From the NCBI GenBank assembly GCA_001598975.1, contig BBXU01002113.1, positions 1-27,713 of the forward strand: a DNA stretch of 27,713 nt, written 5' to 3'. This DNA comes from Parachlorella kessleri (Eukaryota; Chlorophyta; Trebouxiophyceae; Chlorellales; Chlorellaceae). Shown here one piece after another: positions 8,572 through 19,500 of the stretch. The position numbers and the translations under genes are program-made. Position 1 is the first letter of the stretch; the number at the start of each line of letters is the position of its first letter. The notes beneath the pieces are model-generated. The model saw only the letters and a program-made list of their open reading frames with translations. It had not been told where the DNA came from and did no database searches.

Positions 8572-11500
8572 ATGGCCCCCCGGCAGCGGCTGTTGCCGCT
8601 GCTGGCATATCTGCTTCTTGTAGCGGGTGTCTGCGGTTCCGAGCGCCCTAGCGGAGCATGGTCTGAGGTGGTGCGCATCTTCAGCACCAGGCCCCCGCCC
8701 GGCAAGGCCTGTGCCCCTACCTCCTCGATCCCCATTGCCGGACATAACCTGACTGCGGAGGAACGCAGCATGCTCCAGTACCTGTGCTGGCCAGAGGATC
8801 CTGCTGAGGCTGAGCGGCAGCTACAGCTGGGCACTCGCCGTGGCGTTCCACCCGGCGTGACCTGCAAGACTGTCACATGGTTAGTCAGATGTTGCTCTAC
8901 CCTAAACCGTGTGTGCAAGCCGAGCCTGAGCGTTGTATGCCCAGGCAGGCTGGTGCCAGCCTGTGAACTGCTTATATTCTCGTGCTGTCCTGCCTGCACT
9001 GCTGGGTTACCGGTGCAGCAGAGGAGTAGCCACAGCAGCTAAGAAGACAAAATGTTTCAGGTGTGCTGCTACCAGGTGCGATGGAGACGTGTGCACGGAG
9101 GTGTGCGAGGCAGGCAGCGTAGTGCTGGAGCCCTGGCTAACGGCCGCGGCGCGGCTGCAGGCGCGCCTGTCGCGACAGCTGCCCTTCTGCTTTGCAACGG
9201 TGCTGGGCACACACAACTCGGGGATCAGCCTGGCAGATGGCTACGGCAACCTGGACCCCTACTTCCAGCAGGTGCGCGGCTGAGGGAATGCCCGTCTTGT
9301 AACAAATGGAGGTGGTGAGGGGCTGGTTTGGCCCTAGTGGATGCATTAGTGGATGCACAAGCAGTGCACAAGAAGCGCGGAGGATGATGTGAGAGGGCAG
9401 AGCAGGCGTTGGGTAGCTAGGGTGGCTTAGGTCAGGCAACTGGGTGAGCATCCTCCTAGCCCTCTGTGCAGAGATGCATGCTAACCCCTGCGTAGGTATT
9501 CCGCGCCACATTTATTGCAGCAAGGTGCGGTCACTGTCATGTCTCCTTCATGCCTGCAGTATTTCAAGTACGTCAAGTGGGCAGTCTCAGACTTCTCCGA
9601 CGCCCCCCTCCGCACCAATGACCAGTGGCTCAGCCTGACTGACCAGCTGAACATGGGAGTGCGGGCCCTGGAGCTGGATACCCACTGGGTGGGGGTGAGT
9701 CCTGACTGCTGACCGCATTGCTGTTAATGTGGCTGTTTGTGATCTGCATGCGGCGGTCGGTACTATGTGCCCTGGCGCGCTTTTGGCGGGGCATGGGATC
9801 GTGGAATGCTTGGTGGTGGTGTGTGGGTGTGGGTGGGTGGGGTGGGTGGGGTGGGGGGGGGGGTATGCCAGCCCATGCACCAGTCTACCTCCCCCCTTCT
9901 CGTGAAACACCAACTTGTTCTTTGCAGGGCGCACTTCGCATTGCTCACTGCGGAGGCATCCACATCGATGCACTGAACCAGCTGATCAGGGCAATCAACC
10001 TGGTGGCCAAGCTGCTGCATAGGTGGGGTCAGTGGACTTCATGAGGTCTAAGCTGGGTAATGCTGGCCATCAGGGTGTGCTGTGTGTTGTGCACGGTCAA
10101 CCTGCCGCGACGCTAAGCAAGGGCTGATACCCTCTGACGCTGGTAGCTGTAGCCGCCGGGTTTCAACACAGTAAGTGGGCGGTCTGCTTCTGTGAGATAT
10201 TGCAACTCCATGTCCTACCAGCCATCGGCACCTCCGCCGGCTCTTGCCTTTGTGTCACACCCAGGACCTGTGCTGCTCTTTTGCCCTGCCCTACTTGCCC
10301 ACTGTAGGCACTTACGGTGGGATCCTGTACTGCTGGGTAGACTACCTTCCCCAACCCAATGCCACTACTTGACACATGTACCCCACCCGCCCACACATGC
10401 AGGCACATCCGCTGGGACACCGAGACGCTGGGGTGCATGCCCTCCCTCAGCTCCATCCCCTCCATGGAGCAGCGCACGCTGGTGGACGCGATGAGCGAGG
10501 TCAAGGCCTGGATGGACGAGCCCGGCAACCAGGAGGAGTTTGTGGTGCTGTTCTTTGACGACCAGCCAGACCTGACCTCCTGGGTGAGTGGGTGTAAGGT
10601 GGGAGGGGGGAAAGAGGGCCATGGCCTGCAGAAAGCCATCGGTGGCAGTTTCTGAAGGGGTGTGGAAGGAGGGGCGGTGCCTGGGGCGGCCTTAGCCAAC
10701 GACAAGCCCCAGCTTCAGCCAAATGGTCTTTTGACGAGCCAGTGGCCGGGCGTGCTGCGGCAGGGGTATTGACCTGCGGGCTGCAGCTGTCGTGGAGGCA
10801 GGCTTGGGATTTCCTCACAGGCGCCTGTGAGAGGCAACCTGTGCGAGAGATAGGCATGTGTGTATGTAAAATGAAGCGGCCTAGGTCCCAGGCAGTCCTG
10901 TGAGGAAGGTGTCCTATTGCTGCAACCTGCGCTTGCGCTGGGCTTCATCGCGGCCCTTATTGTGGCTCCCCTGATGCTGCCCGCCCTGCCGGCTGGCCTC
11001 CCAAGGATCACCCCCAGGTTGCACACCAGCCTCTTCACCATCGGCACTCCTTATCACCTGGGCCCACATTGCACTGCAGGGGGTGGTGGAGCACCTGCAG
11101 ACCGACATCCGCAGCGTGTTCCCGCCTGAAATGATCTTCACCACCAACGACCACGCTGCGCACGAGGCGGCCCACGGCAACGGCTCCTGGCCCTCCGCCG
11201 CCACCATGGTGGCAGCCGGCAAGCGCCTGCTCCTGGTCAGCCGTGCCGACTATGGGGACCCCATGCGGCCGCTGGTGTTCAGCAGGTGGGGGGAGGGGCG
11301 TACTGGAGGGCCGGCTCGAGTGCATGGTTGAAAGGGGTGGGGCATGCGTTGCAGAGAGACGGAAAAAGGGGAGTTGTGCCTATCGGTTGTTCAAGTCTGG
11401 CAGGGGTATTACCGGGCAGCGGGCGGAGGGGAGAGAGGCCAGCTGAGTGGGGTGCTAAACGGGCTGAAAGACGATATTGCGACCAGACGTGGCACTGGTA

Positions 11501-13161
11501 TGGTCATCAGGACAGGGGTCATACTACATCAGGGGCGTATCCTGGTCCATCCCCCTCTCCAGGCGCGTATTTTGTTGGTTTCTTTTCCATGCAGGAGCGC
11601 CACCGTCTGCGGCTGGACTGAGCCCAACTTGTCTGCAGTGGAGGGGTTGCCCACATGTATCGTTCATGGGCCTCTGCCGCCGTCCAGCGCCATGGGAGCC
11701 GGCAAGATGGCAAGCAGCGCTGCTGGCAGTGGCCTTGCTGCTACCCCGGCAGCAGCGGCAGCGACGAGCAGCGGGGCAGGCAGCAGGCAGGCAGCGGGGG
11801 CTGCCAGCGGCAGCGATGGCAGAGCCGGCGAGCCGCTGTTTGATGGCACCCTTTTCAGGGTGGAGACGTGCGAGCTGGAGTACGGGCCCCTCAACTGCGA
11901 CTTTGTGTTCCGGGGTACCAACGAACCCTACCTGGATGAAGCCACCATGCCCGCGGTACGTTGACCATGTTGTATGCCATGTCTACCTGCACCAGGTGCC
12001 GCGCTGGGCTGGCTGGCAATGTTTAGGGATGTTCCTTAACAGGGCATTATGCTGGCATGTAGTCGGTGTCGCAAGGGCCCACTTATGTCTGGGCCAGAGG
12101 CGCGCATTTTCATCGCTATAATTGGATAACCGATAGACCATAACTGTTTTCCAGGTATGGTCTAAGCTGGTAGCCTGCTAGGAGGTCACTTCATCCAAAA
12201 GCGCAAACTCTGCATGGCCGCACGCCACTCTGGCACCCTTGCCGATAGCTGCCCCCAGACCCTGCCTGCCTTTGGAGTTTGATTGGCTGGCGCTGAACCT
12301 GCAGGTGCTGGGCTGCGGGTTGAATGTGCCCTCCCCTGACCTGCTTACTCCCTCCAAGGCTGCTGCTGCTATCTGGACCTGGGCCCCGGGCCACCCCTAT
12401 GATCCAATCACTAATGAGGGTGCTGAGGTGGGTGGCTTTACTTCCCCTCCGGCAGCAGTTGGTGGCTGAGGCAGTAGTAGGTTTACGAAGCTTCGCTGCT
12501 GGACAGGCAGCTGTGTGAGGCATGTCTTTCTTATGCTGCGAGCGAAGCTACCATGCAGGGACTGGTTGTCCTGAGATGACGGCCGCTTCACTGCTGAGTC
12601 GGTATGTGTTGCGAATGTCTTACAGGAGTTAGGCCAGCCTTACACCCTTGGCCTTGTGCTTCTTTGCAGGCCAACTGCGCTGTCATGTCAGCCAGCGATG
12701 GCAGGTGGCGCGCCGTGCCCTGCGAGCAGGCATTGCCGTCTGCCTGCCGAGCATCCTCAGCACCGCCAGCAGCCGCGGCGAACGGCGGCGATGGCGGCAC
12801 GGAGGCGGCTGCGGGAGGGATGCCGCACTCGCGGCGGCTCACTGCTGCAAGTGCTGCAGAGGCAGGCGGGGCAGCGCTGCGTTTGGACAGTGAGGGAAGG
12901 GAAGGGAGTGCAGCAGGGCCTGCCGGCCTGCCAGGCGATGCTAATGGTCTGCCTTCTCTTAACTGGGTGCTGTCTGCGGCAGATGCCGGCAGGGGTGCCT
13001 GCCCCGAGGGCTCGGTGTTTGACATTCCGCGTCACCCGGTGGATAACTTCCGCCTGGCAAGCCTGCTGAAGGAGAGTGGGCACGAGCAAGCATGGCTGCC
13101 ACTGAGTGGCCCCAACTGGGAGGCACCTGTTGTGGCGCCAGTGGCGGGTAGCACCGCATGA
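8572..13161 (+). CDS. Secreted PI-PLC X-domain phosphodiesterase-like protein with lectin-like C-terminal segment (10 exons)
   Basis: Likely a secreted or membrane-associated PLC-type phosphodiesterase of about 708 residues; the substrate is not determinable. Exons: 8572-8879, 9061-9271, 9560-9694, 9928-10022, 10403-10583, 11080-11285, 11595-11955, 12155-12169, 12305-12427, 12670-13161; all phases close. The start has good context (CGACCATGG) and begins a signal peptide (LLPLLAYLLLVAGVCGS). Residues ~145-430 fit the PI-PLC X fold: LGTHNSGI with the first catalytic-type His (H154), ALELDTHW, then LRIAHCGG with the second His (H225), and FVVLFFDDQPD. An Ala/Ser-rich insert (~400-440) is followed by VPSPDLL and a lectin-like half: IWTWAPGHP, ANCAVMS, GRWRAVPC, LPSACR. 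The tail reads CPEGSVFDIPRHPVDNFRL and GPNWEAP. There are many paired cysteines, as expected for an extracellular protein. No transmembrane segment is seen after the signal peptide. Confidence 0.85.
9812..9863 (+). repeat. G-rich GT/GGGT tract inside a PLC-gene intron
   Basis: The third intron carries a tract of TGG, GTGGG and long G runs on the sense strand, ending in an 11-G homopolymer at 9853-9863. It has many runs of three or more G and could form G-quadruplexes in DNA or pre-mRNA. It is also a likely site of sequencing-length error. Confidence 0.8.
12155..12169 (+). other. 15-nt microexon of the PLC-like gene
   Basis: The exon is flanked by TTTTCCAG and GTAGCC and encodes VWSKL in phase 0. 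Joined to neighbours it gives ATMPA-VWSKL-VLGCGLNVPSPDLL, which reads as continuous protein. If the exon is extended without splicing, it reaches a TAG within three codons. Confidence 0.65.
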
Positions 13162-14063
13162 CTGAAAGCCTGAGATTTGGTATGAGCGAGGGGGTGTGAG
13201 CAGTGGGAGGGCATAAGACCGGTGTGCCAGCATACAAAGCTACTGGAGGGTTTCGTCTGAGCAGTGTGTTTCTTCCATGAGAAACGGCCTGCTTGCCTGC
13301 TTAGTGTACCACTATTAGTAGTATTTTTGTATTTTCAGCATCTTGTGGAGCTGCTTTTGCTTGGTCGCGGCCCTGACTTGTAGCTAACCCTCTGATACTT
13401 GTTTCCATTTTGTGATGCTTCCTGATTCTCAGATTTTTGGCACTGATATACTCCAATGACTGCCTGTAACACTCATGCTTGGCTTAGCTGCGTACAAGGG
13501 CCATGGTGAGAGTAACCATGTAAACTGTCCTGCAGTGAGTGCTGGGGACTTAATCAAGGATGGGCACTTGTCAGAGGTGAGTACATCAGCCCAACTCGGT
13601 TAGTGAAGCCAAACCAGGCCAGCTACCTCTCTACCTGACAAGTCCCCTCCTGCTGTTCCATTAGCCCTAGTTGGACTTGTGTTTTGAAGAGACCTACTGA
13701 ACCGTACCTGAGGCAAGACCCAGAACGCAACTGCACCCCAAATTGCCATTACAATTCCCCTATCCCCTGGCCGCACTGCCCGCCACCATCAGCGAAGCCT
13801 GAGTCGTCTGAGGGGGTGGAAGGGAAGCCCAACTCAATAGTAGGGCGCCCCCGCTCGAACGCCCCCGCCAGTAACGACAAACGACCACAAATTCAGGCAA
13901 AAAGATGTACTTGCTACATGATCAAGCGAGTAAAATGGGGAGGGAGTAGCCACGGTTTTTGGCGTGTCGCAAAAGATGGCCTGCCCAGGCTCACTTTGGC
14001 CCCCTTGTGCACTGGCCTCTCTTTCTTCAGAGTGACAAACAAACTGATCAAGTGCCAACCAAC
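13162..14063. other. Intergenic region between PLC-like gene and Fused-type kinase gene
   Basis: About 900 bp with no supported gene. The first part is AT-richer and holds the 3' UTR of the PLC-like gene, with TGTAA at 13465-13469 and another at 13519-13523. The second half should carry the kinase promoter and 5' leader. I see no clear TATA box or other named element. Confidence 0.55.
13465..13469 (+). terminator. Candidate polyadenylation signal TGTAA for the PLC-like gene
   Basis: TGTAA lies about 305 nt after the stop codon at 13161, similar to the spacing seen for the other genes in the window. Confidence 0.5.
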
Positions 14064-16468
14064 ATGAGCGGGCAGCCTACTTCGGTCGGCCCCTACAAAA
14101 TCATCGAGCTAGTTGGCGAGGGCAGCTTTGGCAAGGTAGGCGCGCCTGCACGTGCCCAGAGGGACATATATGCAACAAGGAAGGCTGTTAAAGCTGAAAA
14201 GCGAGCGCACACTGCTGCCTAAGGTGTTCTTACTCTATACTTCAGGTGTGGAAGGCCCGGCGTACTGGCTCGCTGCAGACTGTGGCAGTGAAACTCATCA
14301 CCAAACATGGCAAGAACGAGAAGGACATCAGGAACCTTAGGCAGGAGATTGACATCTTGCGCAAGCTGCAACATGAGAACATCATCCAGATGCTGGACGC
14401 CTTTGAGACGAAGACAGATTTTTGTGTTGTGACGGAGCTTGGCCAAGGTACGAAGGTGTTGAGGTATGAGGAGCTTTGTATGTGGGTGTGCAACTCTGCA
14501 GCCGCCTGTTTCCATAAGCACCTGTGCTGTGGTTGTCTTACTTAAATTGCTTTGTCCTTACTCTTTCGTCAAGGTATGCGGGAACGTGAGCAAGCTTTAG
14601 GGTGGCCTCTTAGTCTTAGAGCTATGCGAGGACCGCCTGGGAGCAAGCCTAAACATTAATGCTGGCAGCCTGGAGGCCCAAGCTGTTCCAGAGCTCCTTC
14701 TTGAACCCCCTCCGCCTTTCTCCCGGCCCTTCTTCAGGAGAGCTGTTTCAAATTTTGGAAGATGACCAATCGCTGCCAGAGGACGTGGTGCGCAGCATCG
14801 CACGGCAGCTGGTGCGCGCGCTGCATTACCTCCACACCAACCGCATCATCCACCGCGACATGAAGCCGCAGAACATCCTGGTCTCCGCCAACGGCGCGGT
14901 CAAGCTGTGCGACTTTGGCTTCGCGAGGGCTATGTCCTCCAGTACGCTGGTGGTGACCAGCATAAAAGGCACGCCGCTGTATATGGCGCCGGAGCTGGTT
15001 CAGGAGCAGCCTTACAACCACACGGTGGGTGCACCGGTGTGCTGTTGCAGTATGTTCGGTGTATACTGCACTGCCATAGGTGGAGCTGGTGCAGGAGTAG
15101 CCTGACAACTACACGGTGGGTGCACCGGTGTGCTGTTGCAGTATGTTCGGTGTATACTGCACTGCCATAGGTGGAGCTGGTGCAGGAGTAGCCTGACAAC
15201 TACACGGTGGGTGCACTGGTGTGCTGTTGCGGTATGTTTGGTGTGGAGGCTGCATCCAGCATTGCACTGCTGTGTGTAAAGCTGGTGCAGGAGCAGTCAT
15301 GTAAGCATACGACCTGCTGGGCAGGCGGGGGCTGGTTTGGCTTGGCAATCACGGGGCTGCGTGAGAAGCAGGGCCTATGTGCAAGCGCCTCAGCTCCTGT
15401 TGGCAGCATTGGTCCTGCACGGCATGCAGGTGTTTCCCTCCTATACTTGATGGCGCTGTTGGGTAGGGCAGCCGCTTTTCATACACCAAGGTCACTACAC
15501 TCTTTGTAATTCATTGAGGCTCTGGACTGCCTGAGTGCCAGGTGATTGTGCGTTGTGATGCAGGTGGATCTCTGGTCACTGGGGGTGATCTTATACGAGC
15601 TGTTTGTGGGGCAGCCGCCCTTCTACACCAACTCTATCTACACCCTGATCAAGCAGATTGTGAGGGACCCTGTGCGCTACCCGGCCACCATGTCAGCAGA
15701 TTTCCGCTCTTTCCTCCAGGTGCTGCAACAGGAAAACAGGAAGAGCAGACATGGGCACTGGTGGCGCCGGTGCTGGCCGGGCAGACTTGTATCGAGACGA
15801 GGTCGAGTCTCTTAAATATGTCCTGTGCAAAGGGTTGTAAAAGGCTGGCGTGCAGGCAACATGCTTGTGTCACCCCTGGCAACGGCATGGGTACTAGCCA
15901 CTGGGAAAGCTGCATGTAGGGGCTTACCTTCGTTAGCGAACGAGCGGCTGTTCTGCCCATGCAAGACCGCAGGGTCTGTTGGAGAAGCAGCCCAGCCGGC
16001 GACTGGACTGGCCAGCCCTGCTAGAGCATCCCTTCGTGCGAGAGGACAGAGAGCAGCAGCAGCAGCAGGAGGCGGACGCCCGGCGGCAGCAGCCACAGGG
16101 CGCGGGCAGCGCGGTCATACCACGGCAGCCTAGTGGCGAAGGTAAGCTGGCAAGGGCAGTGCATAGGAACCGGAGAGGCAGCGTGCCGCACGGCAAGCTT
16201 GGTGCTCCCAAGGGCTGTGCACTGGTGATGACGAGTGCATGAGAGGGCCATTGGTGCAAGACGTGAGCAGGTGTGATAACGCAGGCCAGCCGAGGCGACC
16301 TCTGTAGATACCTTGCAGTGGCCTGTTTCCCGGCAGAGCGAGTAGGTTCCATAGCTTGCTTTTTCCTGCAGCCCCTCGGACTGCTCAGAAGTCCACTACG
16401 CCGAACACCCGCGGGGTCACAGGGCCGCCGGCTCAAGCTGCTCGAGCCTACGCCGGGAAGGGTGCCGC

Positions 16469-16503
<35 letters not shown>

Positions 16504-19500
16504 CGCCGTCGGGGTCTGGGCGACCCAAGTGGTCCACACCACAACCGGCCCGCCCGGGAGCCCAGCAGCAGCAGCCACAGCAGCATGCTGCCACCGAGCA
16601 GCGTGTGCGGCGGCCGGGGACGGGGGAGCGTCGCCAGGACACCCCCGGCGTAGGCGGTGCTGCGGGAGCTTCAACCGCTGCAGGGCTGCAGCAGCAGGGC
16701 GGCGCGCGTGAGGAGGCAGAAGGCTTGGCGGCAGACCTCTTCGGGGCCAAGGCAGCTGCTCCTTCGCAGGCTATGAACGAGGCTGCAGCAGCAGGCGCAG
16801 CTCAGCAGCTGGCGGGTCTTGATTTGGAGATAACCATGGGACCTGCAGGCGGAACAAGCGAAAGCGCTGAGGGCGGAGCCGAGGGCAGAGCCGAGGGCAA
16901 TCGTCAGGGGGGCGCGGTTGTGCGGCATCACCGGACCCCCAGCATGCCTGTCGTCTCCCCCTTTTCTGCAGCCGCCATGCAGCAGAGCTCCGCTCTGCAG
17001 CAGCAGCAGCAGAGCCACGCCCCCCCGCAGCAACAGCCTGCTGGGCAACCCACCAGCAGGCACAGCTGCAGCAAGACAGGGGCCCCAGCAGCAGCAGGAC
17101 GAGCCCACAGCAAATGGGTCTGCTCTGCCCTCCCAGCTGCAGCAGGCATTGCAGGAGGCCGAACGGCGTGTGAGGAGGGGCCGCGACGGCGCTGCTGCCT
17201 GCTGGGCTGACCCGCAGCTGGTTGCTGCGCTGAGGGAGTTGCTGGAGCCGCCGGCGGGCCTGGGGGCCAAAAACGTGGCGCGCTGGGTTAGGCAGCCTGA
17301 GCTCATGCAGGTTGGTGTTTGTTGTGGATAAGATCTCCCACTCAGCTGCCGACACACGGTGTGCGACTTCTGTAGTGTTTGTAGTGTTTCTCTATGAGGA
17401 GCACTCTGTCTGGGTATGCTGGCCACAGCCGGTTGGCAAAGTCGAAACGCCACGCCGCCGCTGCAGACCCCTGGTGGCTTTATCTGCCTACACACAGGCC
17501 TCTTCAACTGCCCTGCAGGCCTTGCAATTGCTCGCTGCCATTCTGCCCCACCCACCATCGCCACACCACTTGGACACCTATTGCCAGATGCTGGACCTGA
17601 TCATGCACGTGGCCTATGCCAGCTTGAGCTTGAAGGAAGAGACAGTCACGCTGTGCCTGGCCACACTGGCCGAGGCAGATACCACAGGTGCGGGGATCGG
17701 ATGCCGAGACCCTATAGCTGTGCTGAGGGGTGGCCTGTGGGACAATGGGGCAGCGCACAGCGTTAAGGGGACGTGCGTCTGCTCGAGGTTGGTATTCTGC
17801 AGCGTTTAAGTATGATTTAACACCTGTTACTTCGGCCTGTTGATATTCTCTTTTTGAGCGGAGCCTCTGGGTCCCTTGTGACCCTGCAGCATAACTCAGT
17901 CCACCTCAATGCTGGAGCTTCCATGCACTCGCCCGTTGAAGGGGTGCATGCATTGGTAAGGTCACGCACTTGCCCCTCAGAGATGTTTGTTTTGGAGAAG
18001 GCTGCCCCACCCCTGTACACACCTCCGCTGCCGGCAGGCCGCGAGGAGGAGGTGGTGGACTTGTGCTGCGAGCTGATTAGTCATAGAGGGTCGTGGCCCG
18101 CCACCACCGCTGGCTGCACCACGCTGGGCCGCCACGTCAGCATGGCGGTGCACCACCTTTGCCGCGCTGCCCTTCGGCGCGGCGGCAGCGGCGGTGGCAG
18201 CGTTGGTCGCAGCGCGGAGGCGGTGCTGAGGGCGGTGCTGGGGAAGAGAGCCGCAGGGAAGCTATGCCGGTGTATCCAGGACGCACAGATGGGCGCAGCA
18301 CCAGGTGCGTCCTCCTCAGACGAGCCGCAGACAGCAGCCATCGTATCTAGGTCAAGGAGCGGCATATGCGGAGTGCGGTGGTCGTGGCATGCTCGTGCAC
18401 ATAACGTGATGCATGGCAGGTGCTCTGTTATCAAGGATTGACACCGCCAAACGGGCATGGGTAGGTGTGAGAACACTGGCGATATGTTGTTGTTGCCGTT
18501 ATTATTGGTCCTGCAGGTGGGCAGTCCTGTGTGGCTGCAGCGGTCTCGGCCTTGGCGGCGCTTGTGTGCTGCCCTGCTGACAGCACCGACTTGTGCAGCC
18601 CAGCCGCGTCATACTTCCCCTGCACAGCGCTACGCAGCCCGCAGCTGCTGCAGCAGTGGCAGGAGCCCGTGATGCCAGCCCTTGTGACTGCGGTAAGCTG
18701 CCGGCCTCCAATAGTGGGCAACTTTGGGCCGGGGTTCCTGTCCTTTGAGTGATGAAGAGGAGATGGCTCGCTTTCTTTGGCTTTCTCTACTCCAGGATTC
18801 GTACCCTGTTAGACATGAGTCTCTTGTCTAACCCTGGGGAAAGAATATGTGGAAGTTACAAAGGTACAGGTGATTCTTTTTATGGCAAGAGCCGGCCTCC
18901 ATCAGATGAAGGGAAGAGACGGGGTAGAGGGGGAAGGGTCATTGATCATGGTTATGTCGTTGCTTGGTTGTGCAGGTGCGCTGCGATGGCACAGAGGCAC
19001 TCCTCAACAGCAACGCTACCCTGGCCACGCTCTGTGGCCTGGCTGGCCAACAGCAGCCCGCAGCAGCAGCAATGCCCAGCTTGCTGTTGCTGCACCGCAG
19101 CTCACTGCTGCGGCCACACCTGGGGGCTGCTGCCGTGGCCTGCCGAGCGCAGGAGGTACGTTTGCTCGGCTATACATAGAAACTGTCCCCGGGGAGTATT
19201 TCTTTCGTTGTGTCAGACATAGGTGCAGACCCCAGAAGCTTTAAGGCTGGCTTTATCGACCAGCTCAGCCCAGAGTGCGATGTGGTGGGCTTCTTCGCTA
19301 TTGAGCATCGGGCATAGCATGGCTTGCTTGCAGACCTTCCAGTCGTGGGGGGTGGAAGGGCTGTGGGCAGGTGTATGGCAGGCTTACCTAGGAGGATTAT
19401 TAATACATGCATCAAAGAGCCCTTCCTCCAATCTCTTCGACCTGCACCTGCGCAGCAAGCTGTAGGTCCATCCATAGCTACTTCATATGCCGCAATCTGA

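Noticed and set aside
10584..11079. Possible extra exon in the 496-nt PLC-gene intron (hydrophobic frame near 10917-11040)
   Set aside because: The flanking exons join in phase 0 to give PDLTSW-GVVEHLQ, which reads as continuous PLC-type sequence; no inserted exon is needed.
15933..16750. Long minus-strand open frames opposite the kinase linker
   Set aside because: Antisense of CAG-rich coding sequence gives poly-Leu/Cys/Ser frames without biological sense.
16671..17564. Minus-strand open frame of 297 codons across the kinase linker and following intron
   Set aside because: Its content mirrors the Gln-rich sense strand, and it spans a splice junction of the supported kinase gene.
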